In this document: positions 12,497 through 23,829 of the stretch, one piece after another
Position numbering within the stretch: position 1 is the first letter of the stretch
Layout of the letters: each line of letters opens with the position of its first letter
Source: Dermatemys mawii
Taxonomy: Eukaryota > Chordata > Testudines > Dermatemydidae
Reading direction: 5' to 3'
NCBI GenBank assembly: GCA_007922305.1
Contig: ML677366.1
Coordinates: 9,700,933-9,764,932, forward strand
Length of the DNA stretch: 64,000 nucleotides
Notes under the pieces: model-generated
The model's input: the letters and a program-made list of their open reading frames with translations, nothing else
Database searches by the model: none
Told to the model about the DNA's origin: nothing
Translations under genes and position numbers: made by a program

Positions 12497-12520
12497 GAAC
12501 TAACTGGCATTCCTTTTATG

Positions 12521-12707
12521 CAGTGTAGTTGTAGCCATGTTTGTCCTAGGATATTAGAGAGACAAGGTGGGATGAGGTAATATATTTTATTAGACCAATG
12601 TCTGTTGGTGAGAGAGACAAGCTTTCAACCTACACCTTAAAAGCTTATCTCTCTCACCAACAGAAGTTGATCCAATAAAGATTTTCCCACCCTGTCTCTG
12701 GCACCTC
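12521..12707. mobile_element. palindromic dispersed element (GTGTAGTTGTAGCC type)
   Basis: The left arm reads CAGTGTAGTTGTAGCCATG, then 'ggatattagagagacaagg' and 'ttttattagacca'. A perfect 16-bp inverted repeat pairs 12602-12617 with 12648-12663 (CTGTTGGTGAGAGAGA and its complement). The right arm returns through 'ccaataaagatttt' to 'ccctgtctct'. The family is one I remember as frequent in turtles and is related to the fragments at 5230 and 19580. No coding capacity is seen. Confidence 0.65.
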
Positions 12708-13873
12708 TTTTGGCAGACTCACTATAAGTACTGAGTATTGAATACATCCTGAAAAGTTCTCCCAAGCTTTAGAGCTGGTTCCTCCATGGTAAGGTTTGAG
12801 GCACACTAGAGGGGTGGGGATAGACACAGGACTTCATTCTCTGGTGTTATGAATCGGACACATTTTATATTTTATAAAAATATAGCCATACTCTAAAAAG
12901 GATGATTAAGACACTATAGTTTGCGTAGTAAACTAGTGTAAATTGGCTTGGCTCCATTAATTTCAATGACTATCTGCCCCCATAACTTAATGTAGTGTTA
13001 GAATAGTTTGAGGATCATTGCTATATATTGCAGTATTGTAGTCCTCTTTTCATAACGGTGAGTTACATTTTTTTGAGGACTCTGCTGGTTCTTCTGATTT
13101 TGCAAATCTGTTATTAGATGGATAGGTTGTCAGTGCTTCTGCTACTAGTCCATCAGCAAAACACCTCTTAAGTATCCATCACAGCTACTATCCAGATAAA
13201 ACAAAGTCATGAAATTGAACAACACTCAGGACTCAATCTTTCTTCCTCCTCTGCAACTACTAAACAAATTCGCTAAAGGTCTTGGCCTCTTTGTAAAATA
13301 ACAAGAGTTTAAAGAATTTGCTAATGTTTCATCTTAGAAGACATTAAGTGTTAGAAGAAAGACCAAAAAATATGTTGGCAAGAGTACACATCCAAGAAGT
13401 TCAAAGGTGATGCTGATGCCAAAATGTCCACCAAGTCCTTAGACATCTGCTAGCCAGGCCATTTGCCTAAGACTTTGGATTGGATTATCAAAAATCTACA
13501 CCAATATTTTTCCTTAAAATTCATCATAGGTGAGAATAAATGGTATATAGAGTGGTCACCCAGCAACTGCAAGCATTCAAATCACTAGACCAGCTCTGAG
13601 AAGGGTTTAGGTGCTACGAAGGTTAAAATATCAACAGTCAATCAAGCTAGTTCTACCAGTGAACACAACCTGTGTCAGTTACCCCGAAAGAAAATATTTC
13701 CAGGCAAACCTCTTACAAATAATTACCTCAAGCTGAAAAATGTTGGAGAAGGGAGAACCTTTATGTCTAGCAAGATGAAGGGACAATTGGGCATACGCAG
13801 GTGGGAAAACACAAAGATTCCCAACATGACAAAGCTAATATTGCGGCACACAAGTCTCATTGAAAGTTACTTA

Positions 13874-14086
13874 GAGAGTGTCTACATGTTGCAGGACTGC
13901 ACACCATGAGGGAGTGAATTCTAATACTCACCAGGTCACGCGGTAACTGGTTCATGTAAACCCTGCTGGTGCAAACTGAAAGTTTCGTAGTGTGCATTAA
14001 ATAGTCCTATTTTGAACAGTACCACATGGGCCAGTTAGTGCATGACACAGTTCACAACCTATTGTGCATGCCATGTAGACAAGCCC
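13874..14086. mobile_element. MITE with GTCTACATG terminal repeats
   Basis: The left end GAGAGTGTCTACATG and the complement of the right end, GGGCTTGTCTACATG, match at 12 of 15 positions. The outer flanks are TTA on the left and TAA on the right, so the insertion site was TA-containing. The 213-bp interior is non-coding. The ends resemble those of the other GTCTACAC-type elements at 19153 and 55269. The superfamily is probably PIF/Harbinger-like or Tc1/mariner-like; the flanks do not decide between them. Confidence 0.65.
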
Positions 14087-14386
14087 TAATCTGCTTTTAG
14101 ATCCAAATTTAAGATGAAATATTCAAACTCCATGTAGAGCTAAGTACGTCTTTATTTGGCGTCCTGGAAGTCCTTCAGAGGTCCAATCCTACTCTAATAA
14201 AATCTCCCAATAACATCCTTAAGAACAAGGTAGAGCTTAATGGAGCTTTCTGAGTGTACCCTTAATTATTAGCCCTTTCTCCTTCTGAACAGTAGAATAA
14301 CACGTTTTTAAAATATTTCTACAAGCATAAAAGACAATAGGGTAAATGTTAAAGATAGGTACATTAGCAGATACTCTGCTATCCAC

Positions 14387-14482
14387 TGGGATGATTTAGT
14401 TGGGGTTGGCCCTGCTTTGAGCAGGGGGTTGGACTAGATGACCTCCTGAGGTCCCTTCTAACCCCGATATTCTATGATTCTA
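14387..14482 (+). mobile_element. CR1 (or CR1-tailed SINE) 3' end
   Basis: The segment contains 'gatttagttggggttggcc', 'tgctttgagcagggggttgg', 'actagatgacctcctgagg' and ends at the hallmark ATTCTATGATTCTAT. This is the conserved 3' end of chicken-repeat-1 LINEs, also shared by turtle tRNA-derived SINEs that borrow the CR1 tail. Only the last ~95 bp are present, typical of 5' truncation during reverse transcription. There is no reverse transcriptase here. Plus-strand orientation follows from the tail. Confidence 0.85.
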
Positions 14483-14489
14483 TCCACAT

Positions 14490-16320
14490 TTAACCTTGAA
14501 CATTAAGTACTGTATCTCAAACATGGTCCCTATTAATGTAATTTAACTGTGAGTAAATCTTCCCGAGTAACCTCATATGGTCCCAATGTTTTGATTCTTC
14601 TGGAGATTGGTCTGAATACCCAAGTTCAGATACAGATCGGGATTTCAAGCCCCTTCTTTCCCCTAAAGTTGCTGTGCCATGGAGTTTTATCTCAATCTCC
14701 CACACACTGTTTCTTTACCTGGAACAAAGTTTCTCCATATGCTGATCACATTTTATTTTATGTGGTGCTGTATTTGGATTATGGCACTCACATTTTGTAC
14801 AGACCCTTTAACAAATTGTTCTTTTGTACCACTGCCAAACCTCTCAGAGGTAAAAACATATGCGGGGGGTGGGGGGAGGGGAAAGCTAGATGAAAATTAC
14901 ATGAAGGCAAAATTAGGGACTTGCTAATAAAATCAAATTTTCTTGACACTTTTAGTCAATGCAAAAATAATTGTGGGAATATAAAAGGCTTTTTATGGTC
15001 AATTATTCTTGTCTTAGTAAGTATCTAGAATCATAACCACCTCTGAATAGGTACTCAGTAGGGAAAAGAGAAACTTCCCCACAGGACCATAAGGAAGGTA
15101 ATACGTTATCACATGCATGCATAAAATATATTAATATTCAGATGGTGCCAGTGTTAAGGTCAGATGGTTAGACATCTTTTTTCCTTCCAGAAAATATACT
15201 ATTCAGCCTGATTGGACTGCTGACAATCAATTGATCTGTATTATTCCTCGCTACCAAGTGCATATGTGCCTAAATGCCTGACATAACAGGTATTACAGTA
15301 TTAGGTAAAAGCCTTCATGCAGTCTTGAGCAATATCAGAAGGTATAAAGTGTAAAATAAGGGAGATTAAGATGACACCAGAAAGCTTTGAGTGAGGTGTC
15401 ATTTTGCATTTAGAAAGACAACTGAAAAAGTTAAGAGAGAAAGCGTCGGGGTTGCGGGGGGAGCCCCCTTTTCTCTACCAGATGCCCTTAAAGGCTTAAA
15501 AATGACCTGTTAACAGAAATGAGTTTCTCCTGAGATTCAGATACTATTTATTATTCTGGGAAAGAGTTGAGGGGCAAAAAATCATGGAAAAGACTGGCAA
15601 ATTTATGCTTATTTGTAGGTAGAATGCTTCCCATTAGCAGTGTGATGAAAATGTGCTGTGTCAGCCAGATGTTGGCATGCTCCTAATTTTCATGAGGAAA
15701 ATGAAAATTTCACTGAGCAAAGAGTACAAAAACATTTTTGGGGAGGTTCTTTTGGAATTCGAGTTGAAGTGCACCATTATCCCAGACATTTTGCCTGGGA
15801 AATCCAGATTATTCTTGATAATGAAAGGGATGCATGCTCTGTAAATAGGGAGCTTGAACCCAGATTTCCTGGCTTCCACCCAGACATCTTGGACTACAAA
15901 TGGGCTCATCTGATCTCTCCTAGTCAATTTCATTCTGGAAAGTAGCCAGTGGGCCTAGTTCATGACCCACTGATGTCATTATAATTCATTTTCTCTCACC
16001 ACCATGCCTTCTGAACTTTCCATTTTACAATGGGGCTTTTTAATAAAGGAGAGAGTCATGAATAGAATTCATAAGCATTTCTAATGATTTATAATCTCTC
16101 TCTTTTTTCCCCTATCTTTAAAATGGACTATCTTGCCTTCACTGGCGAAAACCATTTAGAGAGGTTTACTTCTTTCATCATAAAACATGGTCTAGCTTTA
16201 TAGGTAAAATAAGAGCAATAGTCACCTATTTAAAAGGGGGAGATATTGTCCGTATAAAAAAACTCTTTTATGATGGACATGAATCAGCAAAAGAAACTTA
16301 ATAAGCCCATAGCTATGGTC
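14490..16320. other. unique DNA, nothing recognised
   Basis: Contains a G-rich stretch (about 14861-14882, 'cggggggtggggggagggg') and short open frames of up to 114 codons without domains. The words around 15850-15890 ('gaacccagatttcctggct') could be a minus-strand MIR-type fragment, too short to call. Confidence 0.5.
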
Positions 16321-16329
16321 TTAGGCATC

Positions 16330-16760
16330 CTGTAGTCACGAATGTGTCATGGTTTTTATTTGGGTACTCAGATGTGGCATTTTTCTGTCGCCTGTGTTAT
16401 GCTGCTGCTTGCATGGCTCTGTAAGAGCACTCAGGAGAAGAATCAAACAGGTCTGGCATGCATAACCTGCAGCCCTATACCTGCACAAACAAGGAGCTGC
16501 TGAACTTGACTCGGGTGCTGTCCTGAAGCACTGCGTCATTGAACTTGTTTAACCCCTCCCAGCTAAAATAAACTTTCCTGAGATTACTTCACTTATCCTC
16601 GGCATGGATCTTTTCACCCCTGGGTTGTAGGAGCTGAGTGGATGATCAATGCATTTGCAGCTTGCACTGTAATTTAACTTGCTGTGTCTGACAGGAGATG
16701 TGGAATTGCTAAAGAGAGGCTTTACTTGTAATCTTCTTATCATCTTATCCTAGAGTGTTT
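16330..16760. promoter_or_regulatory. candidate conserved non-coding block
   Basis: This is repeat-free sequence of about 430 bp with balanced composition. It includes a TGACTCGG word (about 16507), TGCGTCATT (about 16532, a CRE/AP-1-like word) and 'caatgcatttgcag' (about 16649). Reading frames exist on the minus strand but show no domain. The stretch resembles vertebrate developmental enhancers in composition. No conservation evidence is available here. Confidence 0.25.
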
Positions 16761-17361
16761 GTGAAGGAGGAAGCCTTTCCAGCAGTGACTCAGAGTTGAG
16801 GGTTAATGCTGAGAAAGAGAAATTGCCCTATAGTTCGTCTGACTCTGTGACCTGATAAAGTATGCTCTGGACAGCTCGTGAACTCTGGCTTCTAACTGCC
16901 CATAGTGCTCTGGCTTTTCTGAACTAACATCCTTTGCCTTTCTTATGTGAATTCATTAAGAGACATTGCTATAATTATGGTGGAGAAAAACATCAGTCTG
17001 TCTGTCCTAGCTCTGTATCCCTCTGTCTAATCTTCTTTACAGAGTTCCTGATTCTATCTCAGATCTTCATGGCTAGACAACAGTCAGCAAGGGAGAGCCT
17101 GTGTGTATGATAAATGGCGACGAGGTGAATGGCTTAGAGATACTAAAAATGAGAAGGAAAGAAGGATTTGTGGCATGCTGGTGGAAGGTGCTCAAAGTCG
17201 GGATCAGGGAACAATGGGAAGTTGACGAGAGGTCATAAATTCAAAAATGGAACAAGTGAAAAGGCGGGATGAAGTGAAAAATGGAAAGAAAAGACTGTAA
17301 AGAATTCTAAAGGGAGCATGGAGGTGGCAACTAAGAAAAAGGGTGGGGATGGAAAGAAAAT

Positions 17362-17465
17362 GAGAGGCAGCGTATCCTAGTGGACTGGGCATAGGAGGAA
17401 GAGCCATGTTCTAATTGGGCTGTGAATTGACTTGCTGTGCAGCCTTAGCTAAATTGCTTATTTGA
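17362..17465 (+). repeat. MIR-like SINE, 5' portion
   Basis: The phrases 'gaggcagcgtatcctagtgg', 'actgggcataggagg', 'agagccatgttctaattggg' and 'ttgctgtgcagccttagcta' follow the order of the tRNA-derived head and core of MIR-type SINEs. The head includes the 'cctagtgg' A-box region. The copy is old and stops before the 3' part. Confidence 0.55.
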
Positions 17466-17469
17466 GGGG

Positions 17470-19150
17470 TGACTAGAGGAAACTAATGGCCCAGCTAAAC
17501 TGCCACTGTTGCCAACGAGAGTCTCCCCCATTGAATTCATTGGGCGTTGGCTGCAGCTCTAGCAGAAGGGAATTGAGAGGGGCCAATAAGGGAGAGTGCA
17601 GAGCAAGCTAGTTAAAGAAAAAAGGGAAGGAGAAGTGGGATTTTAGGATTAATCAAGAGGTTAATGGGGAGTGGCAACAAGCCATGAAAACTACTTTTTT
17701 GTAATATAACATCCTATAGACATAAGTGAAATGTCTTAAAGCTTTCACTTGCAGTCATACTGTAAAGTTGATAATCCTACAGAAGAGCATGGAATTAATT
17801 AAAACTCCTTTAAAGAGCTATTAAGGGGAATTCCAACTTCTTTACTGTCTGAGTGCTGTTTCACACAGTTGTTATTGATTAGACTTGAGTCGTAAAGTGG
17901 TTTGTAAGAATTAGAGAAGGGCAAATGGTTAAGAAAGAGACACAGTGGGTGTTCAAACTTGAGCAGACCCAAATCAAATGGCTGCGTGGCTACTGTACTG
18001 TTGGAAGGTCCTCCCCCTTGAGAGGGGAAAGGAAAAGAAACTCTGTAAGATAAAACCCTGCCAGTTAGTTTCCCGTGGGGTCTTTCCCCACCCATGGATT
18101 TTTCAGATGCCATCAAGCCTATGGTCTGTAGAGTTTCACTCAGATTTGAGGTACGTGCAGTTCAATCTTAAATGTCTATGGCCCACCAAAGCCCTGGAGA
18201 GTCCAGAAAATTGAAAAAGCAGGTATTCTCAAAAGGAAATATTGGCCTCGCTGATCCTGTCCTCGACCTAAATGTACTAGACCCAGATTTAATGCAGATC
18301 TTGCTGAAACTCCTTGATGTGGCAGGCCCCAAACCAAGGTTAATTGCAATTATGCAGGTTGTGTATTCCCTATGTGACCATCTAGGCACTCGTTTACAGT
18401 ATGACTTTTCTTTTCATTGCAAGTCCCTGAACCAAGCAATGGAAGAGTAAAGGCTACAAGCACAGATACTCTCTAAAGCAAGGTAGTACTGAAGTCAACT
18501 CACCCCCATCTTGCCAAATACATACCTGGGCCAACGTAGGTGATCCATGCATTTGTGATTGCTGAAATAGATTATATTAGTCTCATACCCAACAAAGTAA
18601 TCAAGCTATTTCTCCTACAGGTTGGAAAGAAAGAGAGAAATTATTTCTGATTTTAAATTTGTAGAAGATGCACAGATACTAAACTGAATAAGACGATAGA
18701 TCTAGTACAAATAAAATGGGACTATGTTGTCTTCCAGTGCATTTGAACAGCCTTCTTACTCCCCTCATAGAAATGTGTCTATGTTCCCAACTCCCTCAAT
18801 TTTATTGTGAGTCTTGCGATATTTGGTGTCTTTCTTAAAACCCTACCTCATGGAGCCATAGGAATAAACAATCATTTCAGCTTTCATTGTAAAAGATAAT
18901 GGAAGTTTCTTGCACTCATGGTTGCAGAGAAAAGCCTGAGAAAACATGACTTCCTAAAGGCTCAAAGCCAGAAGGCAAATAAGCCGAACAAATATGTGTC
19001 ATTTTCAAAAATCTGATAAGTTTTTACCATTTTCATGATTTTTGGTGACTGGGCTCAAGATTTCACTTCTAGTCCTACAATATTGCATAGTGTTGCTGGA
19101 CATGGTCAAGACAGCTGCCCTGTTGTGCCCCCAAAGTGACTGTACTTTAT
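17470..19150. other. unique DNA, nothing recognised
   Basis: Purine-rich in the first part (17580-17650). A 92-codon plus-strand frame at 18172-18450 has a helix-like composition, but no domain, splice context or similarity I recognise; chance frames of this size are expected. Confidence 0.5.
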
Positions 19151-19152
19151 TA

Positions 19153-19445
19153 GGGTACATCTATACTACTCACCGGATCGGCAGGTAGTGTTTGACGTAT
19201 CGGGTAGTGATCGATTTATCGCATCTCATCTAAACGCGATAAATCGATCCCCGAATGCGCTCCCCGTTGACTTTGGAACTCCAGCTCTACAAGAGGAGTA
19301 AGGGAAGTCGACGGGGGAGCCACCACTGTTGAGGACGTCCAGGTAAGTCAAACTAAGATACTTCGACTTCAGCTATGCAAATAGCGTAGCTGAAGTGGTG
19401 TATCTTATTTCAAACCCTGCCCCCTTCCCCAGTGTAGCCCAGGCC
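19153..19445. mobile_element. palindromic MITE, PIF/Harbinger-like, TTA target site
   Basis: The element runs from GGGTACATCTATACT to AGTGTAGCCCAGGCC and is flanked on both sides by TTA (19150-19152 and 19446-19448), the 3-bp target duplication typical of PIF/Harbinger elements. Inside is a perfect 14-bp inverted repeat, 19209-19222 against 19236-19249, built on GATCGATTTATCGC, with a 13-nt loop. A second hairpin near 19362-19408 pairs 'cttcagcta' with 'tagctgaag'. It has no transposase. The terminal repeats match imperfectly, so the copy is old, although the inner stem is intact. Confidence 0.75.
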
Positions 19446-19579
19446 TTAGCTGGGGCATTGATCCCTTTATAGTCCTTGCCTAACTCACAGGGGTGTTGTA
19501 AGGCTTAATTACTGTTAGTAAGGCATTTTGAGGTTTGTGGATGAAAGTCACTATAGAAAAAGGTTTGTGACTGAAAAGA

Positions 19580-19677
19580 CACAAAGTGGGTAAGATAACG
19601 TCTTTTACTGGGACAACTTTTCTTGGTGGAAGAGAAGCTTTTGAGCTACACAGAGCTCTTCTTCAGGTCTGGGAAAG
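19580..19677 (+). mobile_element. dispersed element fragment, 'gctcttcttcaggtct' type
   Basis: The phrases 'acaaagtgggtaagataacg', 'tcttttactgggacaac', 'tcttggtggaagagaagctt' and 'acagagctcttcttcaggtc' follow the order of the family at 12521, but continue into the 'gctcttcttcaggtctggg' region that the earlier copy lacks. It begins abruptly and has no visible terminal repeat, so it is a fragment. Confidence 0.65.
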
Positions 19678-20598
19678 CCAGTCAGAGCATCACAGCTAAA
19701 TACAAGGTGGAACAGATTGTTAAGCATAAGAGTTAGCATGTTGTTGGGGACCATTCAGAACAAAGTGGGCCATTAACTTGTCTGCAGCCATAGGACAAAT
19801 ATCTGAAAATAAGCAATTGTGTGGCATACATAGATGTTGTAGTGTGGATATCCGTCTATGGAGTGTTTTGAAAATGGAACTTACTGTACTGAATAAAATC
19901 AGGGCCACATCAAGCCCTTTGTAGTGCATTTCGGTGTATGTAATTTTTGTCTATATGTAAGTTTCTTTGCTTTTCTATTCTTCTTCTACGTCCCCATTGC
20001 CTGATACAGAACATCCTTACTTACATGTTTTTTAGGGTTTTTCAAAGCTAATCAGCCTTTTCTTTGCAAGTATTTATGTTGCATGCAAAACTCCTGATGT
20101 TAAAATCTCACTACTTCTGCTGGCTAAAACTGAAACAACTAGTTAGTGGAGGAAACTGAATCTTCAGTTTTATTCTGAGACAGAGTTTGGACCATTTTTT
20201 TTTTCAGTGAAACAGCTTTAATGGCCTGTAGGAAAAATGCCTCTTCTTTAGTAAAAAAACAAAAAAAAACAGTAAAAGGCAAACCAACAAAATCATTGAA
20301 CTGTGAAAATGCTGACCTTGGTTGGGAAGAAAAAAGATGATGTTGTGGTCAAAGCATGGAACTTGAACGGAGGTCCCCAGATTTTTATACATAGCTGTGC
20401 CATGGAGTACTTATATGGCTCTGTAGGGCCGTGCTTAGGATCTGATCTTCTATCTTCAACTCCCAGTGGTGATGGAGCCACACAGCACCTTATAGAAGAT
20501 GTTTGCCACTTCCTAAGACTGTGGCCTTAATACTTGCTATTGAGAGTCAACCCATTGACTAGAACAATATCAAGCATTTGCACGACAAGGCTATGAAT

Positions 20599-20660
20599 CT
20601 TCTCTGCCTCAAGTCTCCATTTGTAAAATGGAATAATAGTTATCTGCCTCTCAAGGGCTA
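20599..20660 (+). repeat. MIR-like SINE core fragment
   Basis: Contains 'tctctgcctcaagtctccat', 'ttgtaaaatggaataatag' and 'ttatctgcctc', the central and most conserved part of MIR-type SINEs. Flanking head and tail are not recognisable. Confidence 0.5.
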
Positions 20661-20984
20661 CATTCATCTGTTTTGGGAATGTGGTTTGATGTCTTTGAAA
20701 GGAAGGTGGGTGCTACCCAAGTCCACACAATTATTATAGGTTTGTTTTCTGTACCATCTTGTGTCCTCCCAAGCAGCCTGTACCATGTAAGTCAGAATTT
20801 CACCACCAATTTCAGTAGAAACAGAATCCAGATCCCAAGTTTTCCCAAACTACCCGAACAACCCGCATTTTATTAGGGAAAATACCTTCCTGTTTGAAAA
20901 ACAGATACATACCAGTACAGGGGGAGAAAAAATCATAGTTCTTGATGTAAAGGAATGCAACTGAAAGAGAATGACTTTATTTTC

Positions 20985-21320
20985 TAGATCAGCCTAGGCC
21001 ACTCATCAGTTAAGGCCAAACTTGTATCTCCCCATCTCTAGGAGAGCAGCACAGACAGACTTGTTAAAGAACAATAGCACACCAATTGCAAAATTGCCCA
21101 AGGAAGGGCCCCATAAAATCATTCTCATCCAGTGCATTAGGAAACACTTGCTTGACATTTGCTGTTCCTGTCAGGCCTAATAAAGAAATTTTTACCTGCA
21201 TTTGCCTATTCAACACTTCAGCCCCTTGGCCAATTTTGGAAATTATTTCTGATTTATGGCTTTCTTTCTGGCGGGTGTCGCCTCGCCTGTCAATTATCCC
21301 TCAAAGTAAATGCTAAGTGA
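20985..21320. promoter_or_regulatory. candidate conserved non-coding block
   Basis: This stretch of about 330 bp contains no recognised repeat. It includes a CCAATTGCAAAATTGCCC region (about 21081-21098), TCAATTAT (about 21290) and several TAAT words. Composition is balanced with CpGs near 21275-21287. I classify it as a possible distal regulatory element by composition alone. Confidence 0.22.
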
Positions 21321-21822
21321 ACACTAGCGGGGTAAAATTAATAAGGGAAACCTTTACTCAAAAAAAAATGTAGGCACATGCTTGTAGAAGGAATAAGTCA
21401 GACAGGTTTTAACTCAGTTACTGCTGGTGATATTTACAGGTGACATGGAAAGGATGCTGGGGAAAAAAATCTGGTTTGCAGATGGGAGAGGCTTTGGACT
21501 CCTCCCCTTCAGGACCACCATGGAGACCTGAGGCCTCATTATAATAAGGTTTCACAGGCTTTGTAATTTGCAGTTCCTTTTCGGAATAACCTTTTAGTCA
21601 CCTGCAAACACTTAAACACCTTGTTCATTTCCCCCCAATTTGATAGAACAGCGAGCTTTGGTCAGTGCTACTTATGTGCTCTGTGTTACATTTCTAGCCC
21701 ACCCCCTACTGCACACAGATGCATGCAAGAAATCCGTGGAAAGAAATTGTCAGGTTCTCTCCACCCACTCCTAACCTCTTTGTTTCTGTTCACATCAGAA
21801 ATAACACGTCTAATTTTCATAG

Positions 21823-21925
21823 TCATAGACTTTAGGGCCAAAAGGACCATAAGGATCATCCAGTCTGACATCTCACATAACACGGAACAGATTCTGGCCT
21901 CAGAAGCACAGCATGAAAAATTCCA
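21823..21925 (-). mobile_element. CR1 3' end, minus strand
   Basis: The segment starts TCATAGACTTTAGGGCCA and continues 'aaaggaccataaggatcatc' and 'cagtctgacatctcac'. This is the reverse complement of the CR1 3' end seen in plus orientation at 48640-48707. Only the terminal ~100 bp remain, again indicating 5' truncation on insertion. Confidence 0.8.
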
Positions 21926-21929
21926 TGGC

Positions 21930-23740
21930 CTTCATCTACAACCATTTGCACTATATTTCCATCAGACCTTGCAAGCTAACTCTGGATAGGGAGTCCTTCA
22001 AATAGTGTCTAGGTGAAGCAGGGGAGGTAGTTTGACTTATTCAGTGGGTGGTGCTCTTCCTTCTGAGTCAGCACTGAACCATTGCATCAGTATGGCACTA
22101 GGGGAACTGTGCCATTGGGAAGACGTTCACCTTTTCATACAGAAAAATTCTCACTATAGTTTCACAGATAGTGCAAGGCTTTTATTCACCAGCATTCGAA
22201 TAATTGTATTCATTTTTCCATGTGACGTTTTGGTGACAAGAATATTCCTGGAAAGCAAAAGTCTCACCAGTAATCACATGTGTACATGTTCACGTGAACT
22301 TTTGAATGAGAAAGAACATGTCCAAGTCTTCCTCCTGCTTACAAAACTTTCAGTCGATCCAGTCAATGGACAGGAACAATGCCATGTGACTAAGACGTGA
22401 CAATTCATGCAACATGAATTCAGAAAAGTCTCAATGGACAGACTAGAAGCAATCTATATGGGAGCATGAAACAGTCATCAACTAATATTGAAAAATGACC
22501 ACCTCGGTAAAAATAATAATTTCTCTGCAAGCAGTTCAGAATCAGAAAAAGTGCTCATTATTAATAGAGTGGGTGAAAAGCAGGAACATTTTTTTTGCGT
22601 TGTGGGGGTGGAATTCATCCTTTTTTCTTCAAAAAAATCAAAATTTGAAAAAAAATGTTAACCAATTCTAATTATGAATAGTCTTAACCACTTGTACTTC
22701 TTAAATTTATATAGGTACAGAAATGGAATCAAAACATTTTAAGTGCATTTAGGATACTTTGAGATAATGGGGACTATATAACATATTCTGTAATTGATAA
22801 CACAGATCCATTATTGGAGAGTTGCAGTCATGGTATTCCATTCTGTACAATCCTCTGTCAGTCTTTTTGTGGATAAATAATACTTTTGATCCACAGAATT
22901 CCACATCATCCATCCAAAATCTTATTTTTCTTTCCGATGTTTTTATGACAACAGCGTTTGCTTCTAGTACCCATGAAGTGCATCACTCTCTGAACATGTT
23001 GTGTGAAACAAATCTTTAAAATACTTACCAGGCATGAAAGCTGGAAGGCTGTAATGGCTGTTCTTTTGTTTGTTTGTTTGGTTGGGGTTTTATTAAGTGA
23101 GATGGTGCTTTATGTTATTTATCTGAGATTAGAAGACTGTGATCCCTAATATCTGTCGTACAATTGTTTGCAACCAATTAAACAATTTCTGTGAAATTCT
23201 GCATGAAAATCATTAATATTTTATTATGGATGATGTCATATACACCAAACCTTACCAATAACATAAAATCTATGAAATGGCTATTTTTTGCATCAAAAGA
23301 TACAATACTGAAGACACATTTTGCTTATAATATGCCTATTTGCACTTGGATATGTTTTTTTTTTTTTTTTCCTGTGAAAAAATCATGAAACTAAGGAAGG
23401 TTTTCGGAAAAAAACATGGTCCTTTTTGATTTTGTATTAACAAGCAAAAAATATAAATGTTGAGTTCTCCGTAGATTCATTATCAATGTTTCACGCAACT
23501 CTAGAAGGGGTTTGGCTAGTGTCCTAATGAGGTATATAAAAATAAAACCAGCATTGGGTCAAAACTGCTGGTCCTTACTCAGTCTGCAAATAGCAAACTT
23601 TAATTGGTTTCACTGGATTTGTGCAATCCACTAGGGCTGAATTTGGACTCCATGACTTCAAGATTTTGCTACCAGACTTGTGCCATCAGCTTTGTCTGGA
23701 CGTCTAGAAAACCAGGCTCCTGGATTGGAAAAGGCCCCGG
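21930..23740. other. unique AT-rich DNA
   Basis: No gene or named transposon recognised. Several homopolymer T and A runs, including 16 T at 23355, and an A/T-rich block at 22590-22660. Confidence 0.5.
23355..23370. repeat. poly-T run (16 T)
   Basis: An uninterrupted run of 16 T. It could be the A-tail of a minus-strand retroposon, but no retroposon body is recognisable next to it. Confidence 0.8.
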
Positions 23741-23741
23741 T

Positions 23742-23828
23742 GGCCTGATTTTTCAGAGCTGCCGAACGCCAGCCACTTAGATTGATTTTAATGGCAATTG
23801 TGACTTCTCAGCACCTCTTAAAATCAGA
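23742..23828. repeat. palindromic dispersed repeat, GCCTGATTTTCAGA type
   Basis: The left arm GGCCTGATTTTTCAGAGCTG is mirrored by the right arm 'cagcacctcttaaaatcag', giving a ~87-bp imperfect hairpin. Other members are at 38221 and, more loosely, 28636 and 44160. I remember this family as old and widespread in turtles, crocodilians and birds. Confidence 0.6.
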
Positions 23829-23829
23829 A

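Noticed and set aside
14861..14882. G-rich run as a G-quadruplex promoter element
   Set aside because: It has G runs, but there is no gene or start-site context and it could be simple sequence.
18172..18450. 92-codon plus-strand frame with helix-like composition
   Set aside because: No recognisable domain, no flanking splice sites that I trust, and longer chance frames exist elsewhere in the window.
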